Assembly: GCF_023277745.1 (NCBI RefSeq) | Contig: NZ_CP086322.1 | Span: 868,001 to 932,000 of the forward strand | DNA length: 64,000 nt | Direction: 5' to 3' | DNA from: Streptomyces halobius | GTDB lineage: Bacteria > Actinomycetota > Actinomycetes > Streptomycetales > Streptomycetaceae | Shown: one piece after another, positions 44,202 through 52,141 of the stretch | Position numbering within the stretch: position 1 is the stretch's first letter | Layout: each line of letters begins with the position of its first letter | Program-made: the position numbers and the translations under genes | Notes under the pieces: model-generated | The model's database searches: none | Seen by the model: only the letters and a program-made list of their open reading frames with translations | Told to the model about the DNA's origin: nothing

Positions 44202-44861
44202 CCAGTGATGGGCTTTATCCTGGCGCCCCGCCGTCCTGGCCCCTGACGGCCTACACTCCTGGCCGAGTGCGCGGCAAGCTGTCTCCTCTCCACGCCAGCC
44301 GACTCGCACGGCAGGGGTGGTTAACAGGCAGCCCCTCTGCGGCCGCTGGCTGGCGCCGCAGGGGTCCGGTGCGTTTCATTCCCGGGCGGCTCGGTCGCGG
44401 TACTTGCGTATCAGCTGGCAGGGGCGGGGGTTGTAGGCCAGGTCGCGCCGGGCGACGTCCAGGAAGATGCTCTTAAGGGCTGGCTGGTGGTGAACGAGGA
44501 GCGGGAGCTGTCCTTGTCGGTGATCGCGCGGGCTGCGGTGTCCAGCCGGAGGGATGTCGAGGGGCCGTGAGGAAGTACGCATGAGGAGCCCCGCCCATCC
44601 GCCACGGGGGCAGCATCCAACCATCGCCCGCGGCGTCCCTGGTTTATGTACGGTCGCGGTTGACCGCGAGGCTTCCGGAGTGTCACGTCCTCCTGTTGCT
44701 GCGGGTACGGATAGCGTGGCCGTGCTGTCGGCGTCGGCCGCTGGATGGGGTGCTGGGCACGCTTGGCGCCGGCGCGGCCCATCAGACAGAGCGGGTTGCC
44801 ACCGATTATCGTCGAAGGCAGTAGCGGATCCGGGTTCCGGTGCTTGAGGTCCTCGCACATC
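44202..44861. other. Stretch without supportable gene
   Basis: Neither strand shows a recognisable domain. A minus-strand run around 44378-44560 (SIFLDVARRDLAYNPRPCQLIRKYRDR) looks like the end of a protein but has no identifiable family or start. The rest seems to be non-coding or highly decayed. Confidence 0.35.
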
Positions 44862-44892
44862 GCGCCCCGTCCTGCCTGATCGGACGGGGCGC
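44862..44892 (-). terminator. Hairpin terminator after the zinc-ribbon ORF
   Basis: GCGCCCCGTCC (44862-44872) pairs with GGACGGGGCGC (44882-44892), an 11-bp GC-rich stem with a 9-base loop, 26 bases after the stop of the minus-strand ORF at 44918. Confidence 0.6.
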
Positions 44893-44917
44893 CTTGGGGG
44901 CACGTCCCCGATCTTGG

Positions 44918-45133
44918 TCAACCGAGGTCGTCCGAAGACTTGGTCGGTGGCGGATGTGGGGCAGACTTCGGCAGGTGCTGGCACGCACGACATAGTTCGT
45001 GGCTACCAGCCGTTGTGATTACTGTCCCCCATCCCCGGCATTCCTCACAGTTGCGAGCCAGGACCGCATTCGCGCGGGGTGCGGGCACGGTCCCACCGGC
45101 CGCACGACGTTGCCCCTGGGTGGCAGAGTTCAC
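44918..45133 (-). CDS. Small zinc-ribbon-like protein
   Basis: From GTG 45133 the 71-aa product has two CxxC pairs 21 residues apart (NCEECRGWGTV and ELCRACQHL), an arrangement like a single zinc ribbon. Similar short proteins are found on actinobacterial integrative elements, without known role. The start is uncertain (a weak ribosome site). A terminator follows the stop. Confidence 0.45.
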   Translation of the reverse strand: MNSATQGQRRAAGGTVPAPRANAVLARNCEECRGWGTVITTAGSHELCRACQHLPKSAPHPPPTKSSDDLG

Positions 45134-45465
45134 ATTGTCCAGATTGGCATAGTTAGCGCGCAAACATCCAGAGTGCTTGCGCGTGGCGGGCGCGGTCGTG
45201 TGGTCTTCCGGGCGGCCTAATGGCATGTCTGGGTGTCCCCTCACGCGTGATGATCGGATGGCGTGCCGCTGTGGGGGGCGGGTGGGGAGGCTTAATGCTA
45301 CCCCTCGCACACGGGTGGGCACAGTGAGGCAGTCGTTCGAACAAGGAAACCGAGTCTGCTCCGCTGGACAGCCTGGCCTCCCGCGCACCGGCGTCATGGT
45401 TCCGCCGGTCGGGGGCAGCGCTGTGTCCAGAAGCAGCGACGCTAGGAACGTCAGGCTGTGCGGGC

Positions 45466-45500
45466 CGGGCCCCAGGTCCGGATAGGAGTGTCGGGGCCCG
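45466..45500. terminator. Hairpin downstream of the AlpA-like gene
   Basis: CGGGCCCC (45466-45473) pairs with GGGGCCCG (45493-45500) around a 19-base loop. It follows the AlpA-like stop on the minus strand by about 10 bases; TTTGGTT occurs on the plus side, so it could also stop plus-strand transcription. No gene is supported between 45134 and 45465. Confidence 0.4.
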
Positions 45501-45510
45501 TTTGGTTGCT

Positions 45511-45705
45511 TCAGCGTCGGTGACGCCCGCCGGGCCGCTGGGCCCCCCACGCTCTGATTGTGTCGGCGAACCAGTACGGTTTTCCGCCCTGCACCAGATC
45601 CGGTTCCGGCAGGTGCCCGTGCTTGCGGTACGAGCGCACGGTTTCCGGCTGCACCTGTATGTGTGCAGCGATCTCCTTGTATGACCAGAGCGTGTTGTCG
45701 GCCAT
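45511..45705 (-). CDS. AlpA/excisionase-like HTH protein
   Basis: The 64-aa protein begins DNTLWSYKEIAAHIQVQPETVRSYRKHGHLPEPD and ends in a basic PGGRHRR tail. The sequence is a winged HTH of the MerR/AlpA/excisionase type with the characteristic RKHGHLPEPD wing. GGGAGG lies about 10 bases before the ATG. On integrative elements such proteins act as excisionase or transcription regulators. No integrase is adjacent, but the three recombinases at 59.2 kb could be partners. Confidence 0.75.
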   Translation of the reverse strand: MADNTLWSYKEIAAHIQVQPETVRSYRKHGHLPEPDLVQGGKPYWFADTIRAWGAQRPGGRHRR

Positions 45706-46010
45706 CTCCGCCACCTCCCAAGAGCCGTACAGAAAGCTGGCTCGGGGGGTGGGGAGCCAGCCGGGGCTGCGTACGGCCCGGCGATCGTTCAGCTTGTGCC
45801 CGCACAACGACAATGAGTGATCGCCAGAGAGGGCCCGTTGAACGGCTGTGACGGAAGGGCCGCATATTCGGGACAGCCGTGACGTGACGCGGACATCCGT
45901 AACTGTGACGGGCACCACCTCCGGACACGGCCGCCGGGCAACGGCAAAACCCCGCCCATCCGCCACGAGGGGAGCCACGGGGGGAGCGGATAGACGGGGC
46001 CGTGATGATC
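45706..46010. other. Region between the HTH gene and the 57-aa ORF
   Basis: No gene recognised. It includes the promoter region of the minus-strand HTH gene and repeated GTGACG/TGACGC motifs near 45847-45915 whose role is unknown. Confidence 0.3.
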
Positions 46011-46184
46011 CTATGCGGTTGACCGGTCACCGGATGGGCGTTCCTGGGGATTCTCTGGCAGAGCGTTGCCCGGTACGCGGTAGCCCTCGGCTTCCAGGCG
46101 AGCGATGATCTCGGGCACTGTGAGCCCTTCGGTGCGTAGTTCGTACATGCGTTGGTTGATCTTGGTGCCGGGTGCGTCGTTCAT
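46011..46184 (-). CDS. 57-aa hypothetical with recombinase-HTH-like segment
   Basis: The product MNDAPGTKINQRMYELRTEGLTVPEIIARLEAEGYRVPG.. contains a segment resembling the HTH found in serine recombinase tails (LTVxEIIARLxxEGxxVP). ATG 46184 is the likely start. It lies between the AlpA-like gene and the IS110 element. Function unknown. Confidence 0.45.
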   Translation of the reverse strand: MNDAPGTKINQRMYELRTEGLTVPEIIARLEAEGYRVPGNALPENPQERPSGDRSTA

Positions 46185-46340
46185 GCTGCGCAGGGTAGGG
46201 GCGGGGTCTGACAGTGAGGATGTCGGTGGCATCGCTCGGGGGTCTGACTCTGGGTCTGACTGGCGCTTCGGCTGCCTGTGCGTTGAATCGTCGGCCCGTG
46301 GGTGATGCCGCTGCGTGTACACGCGGGCGTCCGTGACCTC

Positions 46341-47455
46341 ATAGGAGCTTGGCCGTCGGGCCTCTTCACTGTCTTGTCCGTCTGCCCGGGCGGCACACGC
46401 TGTTCCCTCACACATCAGACGGAAGGACGGCAGGCATGAGCGCGCCCGGGATAGCGGTGATCGGCGGAGTCGACACCCACACGGACATTCACCAAGCCGC
46501 AGTGATTGATTCGGTCGGCCGCCACCTGGATACGAAGTCGTTCGAGACGACCTCGGCCGGCTACGAACAGCTGCTGGCCTGGCTGCGCGCCCAGGGGGAG
46601 GTCATCGCGGTGGGGATGGAGGGGACCGGGGCCTACGGTGCCGAACTCGCCCGGTTCCTGACCGCCAGAGGCATCGCGGTCGTGGAGGTCGACCGCCCGG
46701 ACCGCAGGGCCAGACGGGCCCAGGGCAAGTCCGATCCGATCGACGCCTATGCCGCGGCCACCGCCGTCCTCTCCGGCCGCGCAAGCGGAACGCCGAAGAG
46801 CCGGAACGGGATCGTGGAAGCCATCCGTGCACTGCGTGTGGTCCGCAAGAGCGCGGTCAAGGCCCGCACGCAGACCATCAACCAGATCCGGCCAGCCGGT
46901 GACCTCACCGACCCCGCCTTTGCCGCCAAGACGGCCTTGCGCCGCCTCGCCCGCCGCTACCAGGCCCTTCAGCAGGAGATCAAAGAGGCTGATGCCGACC
47001 TCGCTCCCCTCGTGACCCGGGCGGCCCCCAGCCTTGTCGCCCTGCCCGGGGTGGGCATCGAGACGGCCGGGCAGCTGCTGATCACCGCGGGAGACAACCC
47101 CGACCGGCTCCGGTCCGAAACATCCTTCGCCCACCTGTGCGCGGCAGCCCCCATCCCCGCCTCCTCAGGCCGCACCAACCGCCACCGCATCAACCGTGGT
47201 GGAGACCGGCACGCCAACAGCGCTCTCTACACCATCGTCCTGGTCCGCATGCAATACGACCCACGGACCAGGGACTACGTCGCCAGACGCACCGCCGAAG
47301 GCATGTCCACCAAAGACGTCATGCGGTGCCTGAAGAGATTCGTCGCCCGCGAGGTCTACAGACACCTCAAAACCGCCGGCGCCCCAGCTCCGACGCCGGC
47401 CACGTGAACGAGGCGATCAGGGCTTCACAGCCGGCTTGACGAGCTATAGGAGCTT
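46341..47455 (+). mobile_element. IS110-family element, internally deleted
   Basis: The transposase gene is flanked by direct copies of ATAGGAGCTT at 46341-46350 and 47446-47455. IS110-family elements lack terminal inverted repeats, so these may mark the borders or the target. The transposase lacks about 50 internal residues (see the gene). Confidence 0.6.
46436..47407 (+). CDS. IS110-family transposase with internal deletion
   Basis: The 323-aa product has the DEDD-type N terminus (VIGGVDTHTDIHQAAVID), a GMEGTGAYGAEL segment, DRRARRAQGKSDPIDAYAAA and the C-terminal PGVGIETAGQLLITAGDNPDRL..FAHLCAAAPIPASSGRTNRHRINRGGDRHAN. Typical family members are about 400 aa; here the sequence NQIRPAGDLTD joins two blocks that are normally separated by about 50 residues. 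The catalytic regions on both sides are present but the deletion probably inactivates it. Confidence 0.8.
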   Translation: MSAPGIAVIGGVDTHTDIHQAAVIDSVGRHLDTKSFETTSAGYEQLLAWLRAQGEVIAVGMEGTGAYGAELARFLTARGIAVVEVDRPDRRARRAQGKSDPIDAYAAATAVLSGRASGTPKSRNGIVEAIRALRVVRKSAVKARTQTINQIRPAGDLTDPAFAAKTALRRLARRYQALQQEIKEADADLAPLVTRAAPSLVALPGVGIETAGQLLITAGDNPDRLRSETSFAHLCAAAPIPASSGRTNRHRINRGGDRHANSALYTIVLVRMQYDPRTRDYVARRTAEGMSTKDVMRCLKRFVAREVYRHLKTAGAPAPTPAT

Positions 47456-47467
47456 CAACGGAGGCAA

Positions 47468-47516
47468 AGAGCCCCGCCCGTCTACCCGCTCCCCCGGGGC
47501 AGACGGGCGGGGCTCT
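47468..47516 (-). terminator. Strong terminator of the peptide/methyltransferase operon
   Basis: A perfect 16-bp stem AGAGCCCCGCCCGTCT (47468-47483) with its complement at 47501-47516 has a 17-base loop. On the minus strand it is followed by TTTGCCTCC. It begins at the methyltransferase stop codon. It closes the minus-strand operon that starts at 50.8 kb. Confidence 0.85.
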
Positions 47517-48697
47517 CACAGAGGCCAGGAGTCGGCCGGGTCGTCCAGCCATGCCCGCTGTCCTTCTGGGGTGATGGTGAGGCCGAAGCGGTCGTGTGTG
47601 GGGCGGCCTTGTTCCTCCCACCACCGGTAGGCGGTCTCCACCTCATCCCACAAGCGGCGTGGTCCGGACTGCCATACGCGAGCCTGTCTTTCGCCGTCAC
47701 GGAACATGACGCAGGCCCAGGAACGGCCACTGCCACGTTCGTAAAACCACACCGGCCGCGCACCCTCGCGCTTGTCGGCGACAGCCTGCGTGCACTGGGG
47801 GACTCGGAGCCCGAGGGCGAAGGGGCCGGCGGTATAGGGGCCGGTGACGAACTCCTCCTCGATGACGTCCGTGGTGGAGGTGTCAGCGCTCCCCACGCCG
47901 TCCGCCGGTACGTAGTCACTGGCGATGATGCGGGGAAGCCGTTGTGCGCGCATCTTCATGAATTGCACGGGCCGGGTGAAGTGCCCCGATGCGTGGCCGT
48001 CGCGTACGACGAGACGGGCAACGGCGTCCGCGTTGGAGTAGTGCGTGCCCCACGGGGTGACGATGAGGCCACCCTGGCGTGTCTGTTCGATCCAGGCCCC
48101 GGGGATTTCCCGGAGCCCGCACGTTGCCAGGGTGCGGTCCCGGAGCCCGCCGCCCTTGTGCCCCTTGAACCCGTCGCCGATGACGACTTCCGGGTATAGC
48201 CCGGCGGCGCAGAGCCGTTCGCGGGCGTGGTGGGACACGGCACGGTCTACCTCGATGGTGACGACGTTGTGGGCGCCGGTGCGGTGGGTCAGAGCTCCGG
48301 CCGTCTCACCGGTGCCGGTGCCGACGTCCAGCACGGTCATACCTTCGTCCATGTCCAGGTCACCGAGGAGGCTGTAGACGACGGAAGGTGCTGAGGACGA
48401 GCTAGTGGATACCTTCCCCGGGTTGGTTCCGGTGTGCTGACCATCGTCCCACTGAGTGACGATGGGGATGTTGGAGTCGGCCGCGGTGTACCAGGCGTCG
48501 GGATCACGGGTCTTGTTGACTGGCATGCTCGTGCCGGTCTCGACGTCGAAGGGCCACACGAGGTCGGGCAGGAGCACGGTCCGGTCGACAGCGGCGAAGG
48601 TGGGCGCCCAGTCCGAAGACATTGAGTTGGTTTCGAGGAGGAGCCGCCCCAGCTCCTTCCGGCCGGGGCGCTCCACCTGTACGGGTTTCGTCGTCAC
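47516..48697 (-). CDS. PCMT-like SAM-dependent methyltransferase (RiPP-type)
   Basis: The 393-aa protein has the L-isoaspartate-methyltransferase fold: IVTQWDDGQHTGT, STSSSSAPSVVYSLL, SAM motif TVLDVGTGTGETAGALTHRTG and a beta-rich C terminus of about 100 residues with WEEQGRPTHDRFGLTITPEGQ. PCMT homologues of this length occur in peptide-maturation clusters (FxLD- and ATP-grasp-linked systems), where they methylate Asp and promote aspartimide formation. GTG 48697 overlaps the preceding peptide's stop (GTGA). No ATP-grasp or lanthipeptide gene is nearby. Confidence 0.8.
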   Translation of the reverse strand: MTTKPVQVERPGRKELGRLLLETNSMSSDWAPTFAAVDRTVLLPDLVWPFDVETGTSMPVNKTRDPDAWYTAADSNIPIVTQWDDGQHTGTNPGKVSTSSSSAPSVVYSLLGDLDMDEGMTVLDVGTGTGETAGALTHRTGAHNVVTIEVDRAVSHHARERLCAAGLYPEVVIGDGFKGHKGGGLRDRTLATCGLREIPGAWIEQTRQGGLIVTPWGTHYSNADAVARLVVRDGHASGHFTRPVQFMKMRAQRLPRIIASDYVPADGVGSADTSTTDVIEEEFVTGPYTAGPFALGLRVPQCTQAVADKREGARPVWFYERGSGRSWACVMFRDGERQARVWQSGPRRLWDEVETAYRWWEEQGRPTHDRFGLTITPEGQRAWLDDPADSWPL

Positions 48698-48852
48698 TTG
48701 CGGCGGGTCCCATCTCCGGGCGGGGGCGGGCTGTCGGGGTGCGGAGGCTCCTGCGGCTCCCAGGGTGTGCCAGGGTGCCCGTCGTCGTCCTGGTCGCCGC
48801 CTCCACCGTGTTTTCCGCTGTCGGCCGCTGTGACGATCTGCATGTTGGTCAT
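48694..48852 (-). CDS. 52-aa proline-rich peptide, candidate precursor 2
   Basis: MTNMQIVTAADSGKHGGGG.. has an N-terminal leader-like half, a Gly/Asp-rich middle and the core PGTPWEP-QEPPHPDSPPPP before a basic end. The core repeats the motif of the preceding 40-aa peptide (PGxPW..QEPPxPD). It overlaps that peptide at ATGA and the methyltransferase at GTGA, so all three should be co-translated. GAGAGGAG lies 9 bases upstream. The shared Asp in QEPPxPD is a candidate methylation or isomerisation site. Not a known peptide family. Confidence 0.6.
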   Translation of the reverse strand: MTNMQIVTAADSGKHGGGGDQDDDGHPGTPWEPQEPPHPDSPPPPGDGTRRK

Positions 48853-48971
48853 GCGGTGGCGCTCCTCTCGCTGGTCTGGGGTGGGTTCGGGACGCCGGGG
48901 CCGCCGTCGGGGGCAGGCGGTTCCTGCGACCCGGGCCATGGCTCGCCGGGAGTTGTGGAGAGTGCGAGCAC
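48849..48971 (-). CDS. 40-aa proline-rich peptide, candidate precursor 1
   Basis: From GTG 48971 (AAGGAGGA seven to ten bases upstream, an excellent ribosome site) the peptide reads VLALSTTPGEPWPGSQEPPAPDGG.., ending in SERSATA. Its core PGEPWPGSQEPPAPD aligns with that of the next peptide with one gap. The stop overlaps the next ATG. It is too short for standard gene callers. Evidence for translation: strong ribosome site, exact overlap spacing and repeated motif. Confidence 0.55.
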   Translation of the reverse strand: MLALSTTPGEPWPGSQEPPAPDGGPGVPNPPQTSERSATA

Positions 48972-49126
48972 GCTTCCTCCTTGAGTGGTCGGTGTTGATG
49001 GTGCACCGGCATCTGTTCGTCGGGAAGGGCGCCGGGTGGTGCAGGGGGGCGGGCTCTCCTCGGGGGTGGAGTGCCCGCCCCGGCCCGCGCGGACGGTCTT
49101 GCCTGGACGGTCACCGCGCGGGCTTT

Positions 49127-49147
49127 CCGCCTCCCTGGGGGAGGCGG
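49127..49147. terminator. Hairpin between the hydrolase and peptide genes
   Basis: CCGCCTCCC pairs with GGGAGGCGG around a 3-base loop in the 227-base gap after the STM4013-like gene. No U-tract follows on the minus strand, so it could attenuate rather than end transcription, or protect upstream mRNA. The gap otherwise holds no convincing gene. Confidence 0.35.
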
Positions 49148-49198
49148 AGACTGGGGTCGCCGGCCTGATGGGGCAGGCGGGGCGGGGCGTTGCCCGGA

Positions 49199-49996
49199 TC
49201 AGCCGATCGTGTTTTCTGCGTAGGGGACGGTCCACACCGTGGGGTGTGCGATGCCGTGCCCGTGGTAGCCGTCTTCGCCGAATGCTTCGCCGTGGTCGGC
49301 GCACAGCAGAACGAGCCATGGTCCCGCGTCTGGCATGGCGTCGAATAGCCGGCCTAGTTGAGTATCCACGTAGGCGAGTGCCGCGCATTGGCTTTCCCAT
49401 GTGTCCACCGCTTCTCCGGGCAGGTACACATGGTGCGGGGTGTGCGTGGCAGGGATGTTGAGAAACAGGAATAACGGATTCCCTGTTTCCTGTTCCCGAA
49501 GCACGTTGAGGGCAATGTCCACTTGATGCCGCGTGGAGTCCGGGCAGTCCGTTCCTGTTTTCGGACTCCAGTAGCTCTCTTGAAAGAGTCCTGGCAGAAC
49601 GCGACCTAGTTTCGTCTGGTTGGAGAAGAATCCGACCCCGCCAATGCACACGGTGCGGTAGCCCAGCCCGGAAAGACCATCCACGATGTTGGGCGCGTCG
49701 AACACGAACGTTCGCTTCTTGATCGTGGTGCCGCGTACCGCGTAGCACGCGAGCAACCTACCGGGGCGTACCGGGCCGGAAGGAACGGGCAGGAATCCCG
49801 AAAAGAACGCCGCATGCGCGGGCAGTGTGAAGGACCCCTGCGTACGGCGTTCTTCCCAGAGTCCATCAGGGAGCAGGGTTTCCAGATTTGGAGTTCGGCC
49901 ACCGTGCGTGGTTGCCCGCGCCACGTCGTACCGCAGTGAGTCGAACGTGATGAACAGAACGTTGTGGCTCCCGATTACTTCGTTCGCGTTGATCAC
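49199..49996 (-). CDS. STM4013/SEN3800-like hydrolase (alkaline phosphatase superfamily)
   Basis: The 265-aa protein begins INANEVIGSHNVLFITFDSLRYDVA and continues TPNLETLLPDGLWEERRTQGSFTLPAHAAFFSGFLP, IGGVGFFSNQTKLGRVLPGLFQESYW and CADHGEAFGEDGYHGHGIAHPTVWTVPYAE. The FDSLRYD and DHGEAFGEDGYHGH motifs hold the metal ligands of the phosphatase/sulfatase superfamily. This matches the STM4013/SEN3800 family, usually found with radical-SAM and ATP-grasp genes (STM4011-4014) in peptide-maturation-like clusters. Those partners are not here. ATG 49996 is well supported. Confidence 0.8.
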   Translation of the reverse strand: MINANEVIGSHNVLFITFDSLRYDVARATTHGGRTPNLETLLPDGLWEERRTQGSFTLPAHAAFFSGFLPVPSGPVRPGRLLACYAVRGTTIKKRTFVFDAPNIVDGLSGLGYRTVCIGGVGFFSNQTKLGRVLPGLFQESYWSPKTGTDCPDSTRHQVDIALNVLREQETGNPLFLFLNIPATHTPHHVYLPGEAVDTWESQCAALAYVDTQLGRLFDAMPDAGPWLVLLCADHGEAFGEDGYHGHGIAHPTVWTVPYAENTIG

Positions 49997-50040
49997 GCTT
50001 CTCTTCCCTTCGACTCCGCGGGCCGACAGAGGCCCAGAGC

Positions 50041-50790
50041 TTAGGTGTTGGGGTCTGTCGTCTGGAACTCTGGGGCCAGCACTCCCCCGGAGCTGCGGAC
50101 TTCCTTGGACGCTTCCAGTACGTCCTTCACCGTGTCGATGCCACGCCAGTAGCCGGACAGTCGGTAGCCGATTAGGCGGTTGTCCTTGGCGAGTTGGGGA
50201 AACGTGCTGAATTCGTGGTCACCCTTATCGGGGAGCATGGCGATGACTGCGGGGTTGAACACGTAGATGCCGGCATTGATCCAGTAGGGAAGTTCCGGCG
50301 ACTGGACGAACCCGCGGATGCGGTCACCTTCGCCCAAATCCGCTACTCCCCAGTTGGACCGATATGGAGACAGAGCTACGGTCACTGAGCCATCATGATT
50401 GCCGTGGTACTCGGCAAAGTCCGCCAGAGAGAATGTCGCGAGAACATCACCGTTGAGAACGAAGAACGGTGCGGCCGGATCGACCAAGCGACCCGCCGCG
50501 AACTTCAGACCGCCACCACGGCCCAACGGCTCCTCCTCGATGGCATACCTAACTTCGATACCGAACCGGGAGCCATCGCCCGCGTAATCCGAAATCATCT
50601 CGTGCTTGTAGCCACCACTGATCACTACGGATTTCACGCCGTGTTCCGCGAGCCAAGCCAATTGGTATCCGACGATGGGAGCCCCGGCTACCGGGACCAT
50701 GGCTTTGGGCGCGTCGTCGGTGTACGGCCTCATACGGGTCGCCTGGCCACCCGCCAAGATCAGAGCCTGTGTCACCAGCATTGCTGACAT
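50041..50790 (-). CDS. Sugar-phosphate nucleotidyltransferase
   Basis: The 249-aa protein has the glycosyl-nucleotidyl-transferase motif ALILAGGQATRMRPYTDDAPKAM at the N terminus, VLNGDVLATF (metal-binding Asp, about residue 105) and YWINAGIYVFNPAV. It activates a sugar phosphate to an NDP-sugar, probably glucose or mannose type. AAAGGAG lies 8 bases upstream of the ATG. It is the first gene of the minus-strand operon and ends 44 bases before the STM4013-like gene. The sugar product has no obvious consumer here. Confidence 0.85.
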   Translation of the reverse strand: MSAMLVTQALILAGGQATRMRPYTDDAPKAMVPVAGAPIVGYQLAWLAEHGVKSVVISGGYKHEMISDYAGDGSRFGIEVRYAIEEEPLGRGGGLKFAAGRLVDPAAPFFVLNGDVLATFSLADFAEYHGNHDGSVTVALSPYRSNWGVADLGEGDRIRGFVQSPELPYWINAGIYVFNPAVIAMLPDKGDHEFSTFPQLAKDNRLIGYRLSGYWRGIDTVKDVLEASKEVRSSGGVLAPEFQTTDPNT

Positions 50791-51037
50791 GTCCTGCGCT
50801 CCTTTGGCGTTCCCAACAGGCACCCCGTTGGCGCCTGTTGGCCGGCATCCTCTCAGCGTTCGTGTATCAGAGGGCCGAAACTCGCCCCGGATAGCGGGAC
50901 CTGTGCGGTCGCCCGGCCCGCTCCATTCCGGGCGACCGCTTCGCGCTCCCCACTTCGCCCCTTCCTTCGCCAAGCCGGGGGTGGTGCCCCGCTCCCTGGC
51001 ATGTGGTGTGACCCCGGGGACGCCAGGGAGCGGGAGT

Positions 51038-51160
51038 TCATGAGGTTGCCAGGGCGGTGATCACAATGAGCGCGACCGTGCCCCACACGCACAGCGCGAG
51101 GATGCCGCCGACGAATACGCCGTCCACGTTGACTCGGCGCCGTCGGTGTTGCTCTGTCAT
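51038..51160 (-). CDS. 40-aa single-helix membrane peptide
   Basis: MTEQHRRRRVNVDGVFVGG.. is a basic N terminus followed by one membrane helix (ILALCVWGTVALIVITAL). Its ATG overlaps the stop of the upstream gene (ATGA). Single-helix peptides of this kind often accompany conjugative or phage-element genes. Function unknown. Confidence 0.6.
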   Translation of the reverse strand: MTEQHRRRRVNVDGVFVGGILALCVWGTVALIVITALATS

Positions 51161-51501
51161 CTGCGGGCCTCCTTCTTGACGCAGTGGCCGCACGGTTTCC
51201 GGCCGTCACGCTCAGCTTTGCTGCGGGATGTGACGGTTATGACCGGCGCGGGGCACTTGCCGAGGGTGTAGCAGCTCGGCACGGCGTGGTAGCGGACGCC
51301 GCTGCTCTTGGCGACGTACACCCGGCCATCTGGACCCACCCCGCGAAGGGGGGAGCCCCGTGCAACGGTCCGGGCTCGGGAAGGAGGTTCACTGGCCGGA
51401 CCGGGAGCGTGGAACACGAGCGTCACGCCATGCGCCTCGCAGCGGTAGGTCCATCGACTCAGCCGCTGCATGTCGTGAGCCGACTCCACAGGGCAGCGCA
51501 T
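51157..51501 (-). CDS. Hypothetical protein with C-terminal cysteines
   Basis: The 114-aa product has an N-terminal region RWTYRCEAHGVTLVFHAPG, a central VAKSSGVRYHAVPSCYTLGKCPAPVI and a C-terminal GHCVKKEARR. Several Cys and His residues suggest metal binding. ATG 51501 is chosen; a start 9 bases upstream is possible. Not a recognised family. Confidence 0.55.
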   Translation of the reverse strand: MRCPVESAHDMQRLSRWTYRCEAHGVTLVFHAPGPASEPPSRARTVARGSPLRGVGPDGRVYVAKSSGVRYHAVPSCYTLGKCPAPVITVTSRSKAERDGRKPCGHCVKKEARR

Positions 51502-51503
51502 GG

Positions 51504-51812
51504 CTACCACTTCCGGCCGGCGTTCTTGCCCGAATCGGAGCCGCCCGACGACTCTTTGTTCTTGTCGCGGTTCTTCTTGGACAGGTCGTCGGTGGTGCCG
51601 CTCATCGCTGCCTCCTCGATGGTCTTTACGAGTAGCTCAGACTGGGCGTGATCCATCGACGGAGGGATGATCCGGGTAGCCGTCCAGGTGTTCCACAGGA
51701 CCGCCGAGGGCGTCTCCGTGTCGATTCCGGCCGTGTGCAGTGCGGCGTCCAGCGCCTTGGCTACCTCGCGCCAGGTCGGGGGGCGTGTCTCGGTGGGTTG
51801 GGCTGAGGACAT
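51504..51812 (-). CDS. Hypothetical protein
   Basis: From ATG 51812 (AAGGAG upstream) the 102-aa product has an N-terminal helical part (WREVAKALDAALHTAGIDT) and a hydrophilic, Lys/Ser-rich tail (DDLSKKNRDKNKESSGGSDSGKNAG). The frame is open further upstream to about 52037, where CRCTHEPPCVAGWIDTDEQEPE and RPCPNCRPE form zinc-binding-like Cys pairs, so a longer protein is possible. Function unknown. Confidence 0.5.
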   Translation of the reverse strand: MSSAQPTETRPPTWREVAKALDAALHTAGIDTETPSAVLWNTWTATRIIPPSMDHAQSELLVKTIEEAAMSGTTDDLSKKNRDKNKESSGGSDSGKNAGRKW

Positions 51813-52141
51813 GTCAGCGCTCCTTGCGCTTACGGAACTTCGAGAATTGCTGGCCGCGCGGAGCATCGGGTCGGCCAGGGCTTGGGCCGCCTCGGGGCGG
51901 CAGTTGGGACACGGGCGCGTCGTCTGGTGGGTGACGGGCTGGCCGTCCCGGGTACGGGGTCGGCCGTCGACGCCCCGCTCGGGCTCCTGCTCGTCGGTGT
52001 CGATCCAGCCCGCCACGCACGGCGGCTCGTGCGTGCACCTGCACTCGGCTCACGGGCACGGGGCCCGGCCAGCCGAAGTGGTGCTCTGTGGGCGGCGGGG
52101 CCGCTGGAGGCCGGGGCCGCGGACGTAGTCGGGGACGTCGC

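Noticed and set aside
44376..44993. Minus-strand frame possibly encoding a protein end
   Set aside because: No identifiable domain, start or conserved motif; kept only as a remark in the intergenic entry.
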